A stretch of DNA of 36,837 nucleotides from Rhodanobacter sp. (GTDB lineage Bacteria > Pseudomonadota > Gammaproteobacteria > Xanthomonadales > Rhodanobacteraceae). The position numbers were made by a program, and so were the translations under genes. Every line of letters starts with the position of its first letter. Position 1 is the first letter of the stretch. The stretch covers positions 1-36,837 of the forward strand of contig DZCM01000012.1 in the NCBI GenBank assembly GCA_022730295.1. Reading direction: 5' to 3'. Under the pieces are notes generated by a model. It was given only the letters and a program-made list of their open reading frames with translations, was not told the origin of the DNA and did no database searches. This document shows positions 21,239 to 28,253 of the stretch, piece after piece.

Positions 21239-22579
21239 TCACGTCTCGCTGGTTGCTGTCAGCGGCGTGACCAGCACCTTGTCGATGCGGGCGCCATCGC
21301 GATCGACGATCTCGAATTTCAGGCCGTGCCACGCGGTGGTTTCACCGGTGACGGGGATGTGGCCGAACAGTTCGATCAGCATGCCGGCAAGGGTGTGGTA
21401 GTCACCGTCCTTTTCGTTCGGCAACTCTTCCAGATGCAGCAGCTCGCGCAGGTCATCGGCTGGCAGCGAACCATCCAGCAGCCAGCTGCCATCTTCGCGG
21501 CGCACGGCCATTTCGTCTTTCGCGGGGGTGCTGTCGTCGCTGCGGGCGCCGCGTCCGACCACCGCATTCAGCACGTCGTTGGCGGTGGCGAGACCCACGA
21601 TCTCGCCGTACTCGTCCACCACCAGTGCGAACGGTGATTCCGCATCGCGGAATTCGCCAAGCAGGTCCAGTGCACGTGTGGTCGCCGGGACAAACAAGGG
21701 CTTGGCCAGTTTGCGGAAAAGGTCGATGCGCGGCGTGCCCGCGTTCGCGCTGTGGGGGTCCTTGGCCAGCGCCTGCATCACGCGCTTGACCTCCAGCACG
21801 CCGAGTACTTCATCCTCGCTTTCGCGATACACGGGATAGCGCGAGTAGGGCGTCTCGCGCAACGTCGCCAGGTTTTCGGCGAGCGGTGCCGCGGTGTCCA
21901 GCCAGGCGATGCGCGGGCGCGGGGTCATTACACTGTCGATCGTGCGGTCGCCCAGCCGCAGCACACGGTTGACCATGTTGCGTTCATCCGCGTCCAGCAC
22001 GCCCTGTTCGGCACCGTCGGCGACCAGTATGCGGATTTCTTCCTCGCTGATCTTTTCGCGCCGGAAGCGGTGCAAGCGCAGCACCCGCAGGATCATGTCG
22101 GTCAGGATGTTCAGGACCCATACGAATGGGGCCAGCAACCACGACATTACTTGCATGGGCACGGCCACCGCCTGCGCGATGCGCTCGGGCGCGGCCAGCG
22201 CCGCGCGCTTGGGCACCAATTCGCCCACGACGATGTTGATCAGGGTGACCAGCACGAAGCCCAGCACCAACCCGATCACCAGCGAAGCGTGCGCGGGGAC
22301 AGGCAGGCCGGCGGCGATGATCCATTGGCGGATGGTGTCGCTGATGGCGGCACCGGTGGCGGCACCGGTGACCAAAGTTATCAGGGTAATGCCGACCTGC
22401 ACCGTGGACAGGAAGCGGTCCGGGTGCCGGGCCAGGCGCAACGCTATCTGGGCGCGCGTACTGGTGCGCGCCATGTAGCGCAGGCGGCTCTTGCGCGCGG
22501 CGATCAGCGCGATTTCGGCGAGCGCGAAGCAGGCGTTGCCCAAGGCCAGCAGCAGCACCAGGCCAAGATCGGTCAGCAT
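21239..22579 (-). CDS. Hemolysin-family protein (CNNM/DUF21 + CBS pair + CorC_HlyC)
   Basis: MLTDLGLVLLLALGNACFALAEIALIAARKSRLRYM...VMTPRPRIAWLD...VDEYGEIVGLATANDVLNAVVG. Confidence 0.93.
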   Translation of the reverse strand: MLTDLGLVLLLALGNACFALAEIALIAARKSRLRYMARTSTRAQIALRLARHPDRFLSTVQVGITLITLVTGAATGAAISDTIRQWIIAAGLPVPAHASLVIGLVLGFVLVTLINIVVGELVPKRAALAAPERIAQAVAVPMQVMSWLLAPFVWVLNILTDMILRVLRLHRFRREKISEEEIRILVADGAEQGVLDADERNMVNRVLRLGDRTIDSVMTPRPRIAWLDTAAPLAENLATLRETPYSRYPVYRESEDEVLGVLEVKRVMQALAKDPHSANAGTPRIDLFRKLAKPLFVPATTRALDLLGEFRDAESPFALVVDEYGEIVGLATANDVLNAVVGRGARSDDSTPAKDEMAVRREDGSWLLDGSLPADDLRELLHLEELPNEKDGDYHTLAGMLIELFGHIPVTGETTAWHGLKFEIVDRDGARIDKVLVTPLTATSET

Positions 22580-22656
22580 CGGGGCCGCGGGTCGGGGTCC
22601 ATGGACCGAGTCTAGCAGTCCGGCGCCGGATTGCTTCGGGCCGGGCGCCTGCTCGT

Positions 22657-22675
22657 GTACCCTTTGAAAGGTTAC
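22657..22675. promoter_or_regulatory. 19-bp near-perfect palindrome upstream of the DUF47 gene, candidate operator
   Basis: GTACCCTTT-G-AAAGGTTAC, one mismatch, 18 bp before the ATG at 22694, in a divergent intergenic region. Confidence 0.4.
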
Positions 22676-22693
22676 CGGCAGGAATCGACGCGC

Positions 22694-23323
22694 ATGTTCT
22701 CGTTGCAAACGATGTTCGGCAAGGGCGACCGCTTCTACACCCTGCTGGAATCCAGCGCGGGCGCAGCCCGCGATAGTGCCAAGGCCTTGCAGGCATTGCT
22801 GGAAGCCCACGGCGAGCCGTTGCTGCTGGATGGCTTCCGCGCTGCCCGCAGGCGCGAAAAGGAGCTGGCCGCGCAGATCAGCGAGGCGCTGGTCAACACC
22901 TTTGTCACCGCGCTGGATCGCGAGGACATCGAGGCCATGTCCTCGGCCTTGTACCGGATCCCCAAGACCATCGAGAAGTTCGCCGAGCGCTACGTGATCG
23001 TGGCCAAGCGCGTCGAAGGCATTGACTTCATCTCGCGCGCCAGCCTGCTGATGAGCGCCACCGAAGGCGTGTCCGAGATGGTGGCGGAACTGCGCAACGG
23101 CATGAATATTGGCCGGATGCGCAAGTTGCAGGACCGGTTGCAGGCGGTCGAATCGGAAGCCGACCGGCTGCTGCTGGAGCCCTACCGCAGCTTGTACCTC
23201 GGCAGCGACGATCCAATCCGCATGATGCTGGCGAAGGACCTGTTCGAGCTGATGGAGAAAGCCATTGACCGCTGCCGCGATGTGGGCAATGTGATCTATT
23301 CGATCGTGTTGAAGAATTCATGA
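22694..23323 (+). CDS. DUF47/TIGR00153 family PhoU-like protein
   Basis: MFSLQTMFGKGDRFYTLLESSAGAARDSAKALQALLE...DRCRDVGNVIYSIVLKNS; typical partner of a PiT transporter. Confidence 0.9.
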   Translation: MFSLQTMFGKGDRFYTLLESSAGAARDSAKALQALLEAHGEPLLLDGFRAARRREKELAAQISEALVNTFVTALDREDIEAMSSALYRIPKTIEKFAERYVIVAKRVEGIDFISRASLLMSATEGVSEMVAELRNGMNIGRMRKLQDRLQAVESEADRLLLEPYRSLYLGSDDPIRMMLAKDLFELMEKAIDRCRDVGNVIYSIVLKNS

Positions 23324-23374
23324 GACGAGGACAAGGGATCGGGGAGCGGGGCCGGCCGGGATACACGGCCGATC

Positions 23375-23503
23375 ACCCCCTTCCACAGGAAGGGGGTCGA
23401 CGCGAAGCGGCGGGGGGATGCGATTCACCGCGCAGCGGCGGGAATGGCGCGAGTGTGCGAAGAGCCATCCCCCTCAATCCCCCTTCGCAAGCGAAGGGGG
23501 AAG
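23375..23503. repeat. REP/BIME-like mosaic element, copy B
   Basis: Left unit CACCCCCTTCCACAGGAAGGGGGTCGACGCGAAGCGGCGGGGGGATG; inverted right unit CCATCCCCCTCAATCCCCCTTCGCAAGCGAAGGGGGAAG. Confidence 0.88.
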
Positions 23504-23534
23504 TCAAACAAGTGTTCCCGGCGCGGTCTGCGTT

Positions 23535-23576
23535 CGAGTTCCGCATCCCGAGTGGCGGATCACGAGTTCCGATCCA
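23535..23576 (+). repeat. Degenerate 7-bp repeat array (6 units) ending directly at the pit start codon
   Basis: CGAGTTC CGCATCC CGAGTGG CGGATCA CGAGTTC CGATCCA then ATG at 23577. Confidence 0.55.
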
Positions 23577-24701
23577 ATGAGCCTCGGCCTGCTCATTGCC
23601 GTCATCGTGATCGCGTTGGTGTTCACCTACATCAACGGATTCCACGACACCGCCAATTCGATTGCCACGGTGGTGGCGACCAAGGTGCTGACGCCCGGGC
23701 AGGCCGTGTTGCTGGCGGCGGGTACCAATCTTGCCGGCGCGTTGCTGGGGTCGGCGGTTGCAGTGACGATCGCCACCGGGCTGATCAACGCCGGCGTGCT
23801 GCAGGTCGGTGGCGAAGTATTGGTTTGCGCGCTGGTGGGCGCCACGATCTGGAACCTGATCACGTGGTGGTTGGGGCTGCCTTCGTCCTCGTCGCACGGG
23901 TTGATCGGTGGCTTGTGCGGCGCGGCGTTTGCCGCGTCGGACGGCAATTTCGCCTCGATCATCTGGGCCACCGATCCGAATCATTGGTGGCGCGGCGGCG
24001 GCGTGATCCCGAAAGTCGTGGTGCCGATGGTGGCCTCGCCGATCGGCGGCTTCGTCCTCGGTATCCTGGTGATGGGCCTGCTGCTGGGCCTGTTCACCTG
24101 GTTCGCCAATCGTGCCGGGTTCCTGCGGCGTTTCGGCCGCACGCCGTTCGTGAACATGTTCTTTGGCAAGGCGCAGCTGTTGTCGGCGGCGGCGTTGGGC
24201 GTGTCGCACGGCATGAACGATGCACAAAAATCCATGGGTATCATCGCCTTGGCACTTGCCAGCGCGACCGCCTCGCACAACTTCGACCATGTGCCGGAAT
24301 GGCTGCACTTCCTGCGCATCTACGACGCCGGAGGACATTTTCCGATTCCGGTGTGGGTAAAAGTGCTGTGTGCGCTGGTGATGGCGGCCGGCACCGCGGG
24401 CGGCGGCTGGCGCATCATCAAGACGCTGGGCCACAAGCTGGTGAAGCTGCATCCGATCAACGGATTTGCCGCGGAAACCGGCGGAGCCGCGGTCATCATT
24501 GCGTGCTCGGTGTTCGGGCTTCCGGTTTCGACCACCCACGTGATCTCGTCCTCGATCATGGGCGTGGGTGCGGCCAAACGCTTCAGTGCCGTGCGCTGGA
24601 GCGTGGTCGAACGCATGGTGTGGTCGTGGATCCTGACCTTGCCGGTCAGCGCGTTCATGGCGTGGCTGCTGGTGGAAGTGTCGCAGCGCCTCTGGAAGTA
24701 A
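23577..24701 (+). CDS. pit: Inorganic phosphate transporter, PiT family
   Basis: MSLGLLIAVIVIALVFTYINGFHDTANSIATVVATKVLTPGQAV...GVSHGMNDAQKSMGIIALAL. Confidence 0.95.
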   Translation: MSLGLLIAVIVIALVFTYINGFHDTANSIATVVATKVLTPGQAVLLAAGTNLAGALLGSAVAVTIATGLINAGVLQVGGEVLVCALVGATIWNLITWWLGLPSSSSHGLIGGLCGAAFAASDGNFASIIWATDPNHWWRGGGVIPKVVVPMVASPIGGFVLGILVMGLLLGLFTWFANRAGFLRRFGRTPFVNMFFGKAQLLSAAALGVSHGMNDAQKSMGIIALALASATASHNFDHVPEWLHFLRIYDAGGHFPIPVWVKVLCALVMAAGTAGGGWRIIKTLGHKLVKLHPINGFAAETGGAAVIIACSVFGLPVSTTHVISSSIMGVGAAKRFSAVRWSVVERMVWSWILTLPVSAFMAWLLVEVSQRLWK

Positions 24702-24722
24702 TCGTCGCGATACACTGCCAAG

Positions 24723-25688
24723 GTGGCGACCACTGTGTTCCATGAGGCTCCCGTGCCCGACGACAACAAACTGGTCGTCGCGATTTCCTCGCGCGCGCTG
24801 TTTGACCTGACCGAGTCGCACGCGCTGTTCGAGCGCGAGGGACTGGATGCCTACCGCGAATACCAGATCGCGCACGAGAATGACGTGTTGCAACCCGGTG
24901 TCGCCTTTCCGGTCGTGCAAAAACTGCTGGCCTTGAACCGGCCGGAACCCGACGTGCCCTATGTCGAGGTCATCCTGCTGTCGCGCAACTCAGGCGATAC
25001 CGGCCTGCGCATATTCAATTCGATCCAGCACCACGGACTGGCCATCAGCCGCGCGGCGTTCACCTCGGGCGAGGCGACCAGCGAATACATCGCGCCGTTC
25101 GGCGTGGATCTGTTTCTTTCCGCCAACGCCGAAAATGTTGCGCGGGCGCTGAATTCGGGCGTGGCCGCGGCGACGATCCTGCCCTCGCAGGTGCATGACT
25201 CGCATCCCGGGCAATTGCGCATCGCCTTCGATGGCGACGCGGTGATCTTCAGTGATGAATCCGAACGCGTGTCGCAGGAGCAGGGCCTCGACGCCTTCCA
25301 TCGCAACGAAGTTGAGCACGCCGACGAGCCGCTCTCGGGTGGCCCGTTTCGCAACTTCCTCGCCGCACTGCACCGCTTGCAGGCGGCTTTCCCGCCCGAC
25401 GATGCGCCAATCCGCACCGCCCTGGTCACCGCGCGTTCGGCGCCCGCGCACAAGCGCGTGATCCTGACCCTGCGCCAGTGGGGCGTGCGCATCGACGAGG
25501 CATTGTTTCTTGGTGGCCGCGACAAGGGGCCGTTCCTCGAAGCCTTCGGCGCGGATCTGTTCTTCGACGATTCGCCGGTGAATGTCGAATCGGCACGCAA
25601 GCATGTGGCGACGGGGCATGTGCCGCATGGGGTTTCCAACAGGCGGGACCCGGGACCCGGGACCCGGCACCCGAAGTCCTCACGCTGA
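24723..25688 (+). CDS. 5'-nucleotidase (PF06189-like cytosolic family)
   Basis: KLVVAISSRALFDLTESHALFEREGLDAYREYQIAHENDVLQPGVAFPVVQKLL...IAFDGDAVIFSDESE; GTG start. The C-terminus runs into a 7-bp repeat array. Confidence 0.88.
   Translation: MATTVFHEAPVPDDNKLVVAISSRALFDLTESHALFEREGLDAYREYQIAHENDVLQPGVAFPVVQKLLALNRPEPDVPYVEVILLSRNSGDTGLRIFNSIQHHGLAISRAAFTSGEATSEYIAPFGVDLFLSANAENVARALNSGVAAATILPSQVHDSHPGQLRIAFDGDAVIFSDESERVSQEQGLDAFHRNEVEHADEPLSGGPFRNFLAALHRLQAAFPPDDAPIRTALVTARSAPAHKRVILTLRQWGVRIDEALFLGGRDKGPFLEAFGADLFFDDSPVNVESARKHVATGHVPHGVSNRRDPGPGTRHPKSSR
25645..25672 (+). repeat. 7-bp tandem array (GGGACCC)3-GGCACCC
   Basis: Four 7-bp units read directly: GGGACCC GGGACCC GGGACCC GGCACCC; lies inside the 3' end of the 5'-nucleotidase ORF. 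Confidence 0.95.
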
Positions 25689-25754
25689 ACCGCGCCGGCA
25701 GCCCGGCGCAGCGCGCTGGGTTTCCCGTCGCGATTGCGGGCGCAGCGCGCTTGT

Positions 25755-25860
25755 CTTCCCCCTTCGGAACGAAGGGGGATTGAGGGGGATGGCTTTTCAC
25801 CGAGGCGGTCGGCGTCCCGCCGCGCCTGCGGCGCGACCTCCTTCCTGCGAAAGGAGGTGC
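25755..25860. repeat. REP/BIME-like mosaic element, copy C
   Basis: Left unit CTTCCCCCTTCGGAACGAAGGGGGATTGAGGGGGATGG; right unit CCGCGCCTGCGGCGCGACCTCCTTCCTGCGAAAGGAGGTGC. Confidence 0.88.
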
Positions 25861-25861
25861 G

Positions 25862-25889
25862 CCCGAGTCCCGAGTCCCGAGTCCCGATA
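25862..25889 (+). repeat. 7-bp tandem array (CCCGAGT)3-CCCGATA
   Basis: Four 7-bp units read directly; reverse complement is (GGGACTC)n, one base per unit different from the array at 25645. Confidence 0.93.
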
Positions 25890-25922
25890 CAATAAGCGGC
25901 TGCCTTTGATCATGGATCCGCC

Positions 25923-27095
25923 ATGCCCGCCCCACGCCTGAATCCCCTCGACCTGTACGACGTCCGCGCGCTGCTTTCCGATGAGGAACGCATGGTGCAG
26001 GACTCGGTCGCACGCTTCGTCGACGACAGGGTGTTGCCGATCATCGGCGACTGCTTCGACCGGGCGCATTTCCCGGCCGACTTGATCGCCGAGATCGCAG
26101 CACTTGGCCTGCTTGGCGCGACGATTCCTGCGCAATACGGCGGCGCTGGCATGAACCAGGTCTGCTATGGCCTGATCTGCCAGGAACTGGAACGCGGCGA
26201 TTCCGGTCTGCGCAGTTTTGCCTCGGTGCAGTCGTCGCTGGTGATGTACCCGATCTACGCCTTCGGCAGCGAGGAGCAGAAACGCGAGTACCTGCCGAAG
26301 ATGGCGGCGGGTGAAATCATCGGTTGCTTTGGCCTGACCGAACCGCACGGCGGTTCCGACCCGTCCAACATGAAGACCGTCGCCAGGCAGGACGGCGGCG
26401 ACTGGGTTATCAACGGCGCCAAGATGTGGATCACCAACGGCAACCTCGCGCAGGTCGCCCTGGTGTGGGCCAAGACCGACGATGGCATCCGTGGTTTTCT
26501 GGTGCCAACGAACACCAAGGGTTTCGCGGCGCAGGAGGTGCACAAGAAGATGAGCCTGCGCGCCTCAGTCACCAGCGCGCTGTTCCTCGACGACGTGCGC
26601 GTGCCGGCCAGTGCGATGCTGCCGAACGTGAAGGGCTTGCGTGGTCCCTTGAGCTGCCTTGATTCGGCGCGCTACGGCATCAGCTGGGGTCCGATTGGCG
26701 CGGCACAGGCGTGTCTGAAAGAAGTCCTCGACTACACCGCCGGACGCATGCTGTTCGGGCGTGCGCTGGCTGCCAATCAGGCCATCCAGCTGAAGTTGTC
26801 CGAGATCGCACGCCGCATCACCACCGCGCAGTTGCTGGCGTTGCAGCTCGGCCGCAACAAGGATGCCGGCCGCCTGCACCCGACCCAGACTTCGCTGGCG
26901 AAGTGGAACAATGTGCGCATGGCGCTGGACGTCGCCCGCGAATGCCGCGACATCCTCGGCGCCGCCGGCATCACCACCGAGCACGCCGCGATCCGCCATG
27001 CGCTGAACCTTGAGTCCGTGGTGACCTACGAAGGCACCCAGACGGTGCATCAGTTGGTGGTGGGTCGCGAGCTTACCGGCATCAATGCTTTTTAG
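25923..27095 (+). CDS. gcdH: Acyl-CoA dehydrogenase, glutaryl-CoA dehydrogenase type
   Basis: GCFGLTEPHGGSDPSNMKTVARQDGGDWVINGAKMWITNG...RYGISWGPIGAAQACL...TYEGTQTVHQLVVGRELTGINAF. Confidence 0.92.
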   Translation: MPAPRLNPLDLYDVRALLSDEERMVQDSVARFVDDRVLPIIGDCFDRAHFPADLIAEIAALGLLGATIPAQYGGAGMNQVCYGLICQELERGDSGLRSFASVQSSLVMYPIYAFGSEEQKREYLPKMAAGEIIGCFGLTEPHGGSDPSNMKTVARQDGGDWVINGAKMWITNGNLAQVALVWAKTDDGIRGFLVPTNTKGFAAQEVHKKMSLRASVTSALFLDDVRVPASAMLPNVKGLRGPLSCLDSARYGISWGPIGAAQACLKEVLDYTAGRMLFGRALAANQAIQLKLSEIARRITTAQLLALQLGRNKDAGRLHPTQTSLAKWNNVRMALDVARECRDILGAAGITTEHAAIRHALNLESVVTYEGTQTVHQLVVGRELTGINAF

Positions 27096-27096
27096 T

Positions 27097-27114
27097 GTGA
27101 TCATCCCTGATCAC
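27097..27114 (+). terminator. Short hairpin directly after the gcdH stop
   Basis: GTGATCA-TCCC-TGATCAC perfect 7-bp stem; no T-tract after it, so terminator function is uncertain. Confidence 0.35.
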
Positions 27115-27233
27115 CGCGTCACCAAGCGGCGGGGTGAGCCAGGCGTCCCCGGTTGCTCACTCCACCACGGCCGTCCTTGGCCTGACTTTTCACAACAGCC
27201 GCTTCGAATGGGGCGGTAGGGCAGGAGCCTCGC

Positions 27234-27671
27234 ATGAAAACTCGCAACAAGTTGCTCGCAGGCATGGCATTGGGCGCGCTGCTGGCGTCCGGCAGCGCGC
27301 TGGCCGCGCTCAATGGCAACGAGATCCGCCTCGCGCTGACATCGTTGCGCCTCGCGCTGGTGAAGATCGGCGTCGCCAATGCGATGTTGTCGAACCCGGT
27401 ACCGCCGGCGAACAACGCCGAGGCGCACGTCGCCGCGGCGAACAAGCTGATCTCCACGGAGATCAGTGCGATCCTCGTCAGCAAGGGCGGCGTCATCAAC
27501 GTGTACCTGACACCCATGGTGGGGGTCACCAACGGCATCCTTCAGCTGGTGCCAAAAATCGTGACCGACGCGCAGGGCAAGCGGGGCGTGCAGTACACCT
27601 GCTACAGCCCGAACATTCCGGACATCGCGACGGTTGCGCCGGAATGCACCTATCACGCTGCACAGCCGTAA
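27234..27671 (+). CDS. Secreted protein with type IV pilin-like globular domain on a Sec-type signal peptide
   Basis: MKTRNKLLAGMALGALLASGSALA signal; body PPANNAEAHVAAANKLISTEISAILVSKGGVINVYLTP...VQYTCYSPNIPDIATVAPECTY resembles the pilin body and C-terminal disulfide loop. Confidence 0.6.
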   Translation: MKTRNKLLAGMALGALLASGSALAALNGNEIRLALTSLRLALVKIGVANAMLSNPVPPANNAEAHVAAANKLISTEISAILVSKGGVINVYLTPMVGVTNGILQLVPKIVTDAQGKRGVQYTCYSPNIPDIATVAPECTYHAAQP

Positions 27672-27678
27672 TCCAGCG

Positions 27679-28233
27679 ATGCCGGGCAGATTGCCAACGC
27701 CAGCGCCGCGAATTGAAACCGCACGCCTGATCCTGCGCGTGCCGCAGCTCGAGGATTTCGAGGGTTACGCCGAGATGCTGGGCGACGAGGAAACCGCGCG
27801 TTACATTGGCGGCAGTTCCCCGCGCGGCGCCGCATGGCGGCGTTTCCTGCAGATGCCGGGCGCATGGCTGGTGCAGGGCTTCGGCATGTTTTCGGTGATC
27901 GACAAGCGCAGCGGCGAATGGCTCGGCCAGGCCGGACCGTGGCAACCGGAGGGCTGGCCGGATACGGAAGTGGGCTGGTCGTTCCGGCGCAGCAGTTGGG
28001 GGCACGGTTACGCCGGCGAGGCGGCGACCGCCGCGATCGACTGGGCCTTCCACAACCTAGGCTGGACCAGGGTTATTCATTGTATCGACCCGGCGAATCA
28101 GCGCTCGCAAGCGCTGGCGCGGCGCCTTGGTTCGTGCATCCAGCGCACTGCATTCCTGCCGCCGCCCTTCAACGATGAACCCGTGGATGTATGGGGGCAG
28201 ACGCGCGAAGAATGGTTTGCGCGTCAAGCTTGA
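27679..28233 (+). CDS. GNAT family N-acetyltransferase (RimJ/RimL-like)
   Basis: RIETARLILRVPQLEDFEGYAEMLGDEETARYIGG...EVGWSFRRSSWGHGYAGEAATAAIDWAFHNLGWTRVIHCIDPANQRSQALARRLG. Confidence 0.92.
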   Translation: MPGRLPTPAPRIETARLILRVPQLEDFEGYAEMLGDEETARYIGGSSPRGAAWRRFLQMPGAWLVQGFGMFSVIDKRSGEWLGQAGPWQPEGWPDTEVGWSFRRSSWGHGYAGEAATAAIDWAFHNLGWTRVIHCIDPANQRSQALARRLGSCIQRTAFLPPPFNDEPVDVWGQTREEWFARQA

Positions 28234-28253
28234 CCTTTTCACGACTCAATGAA

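Noticed and set aside
23373-24920. 515-aa minus-strand ORF
   Set aside because: Antisense to pit and copy B; no domain.
25645-25889. Insertion sequence or MITE with target-site duplication
   Set aside because: No transposase and no convincing target-site duplication seen; kept as repeat arrays plus REP-like element.
27115-27233. Possible riboswitch or sRNA upstream of the pilin-like gene
   Set aside because: Some inverted pairs (GGTGAGC...GCTCACT) but no match to a known riboswitch core that I can recognise.
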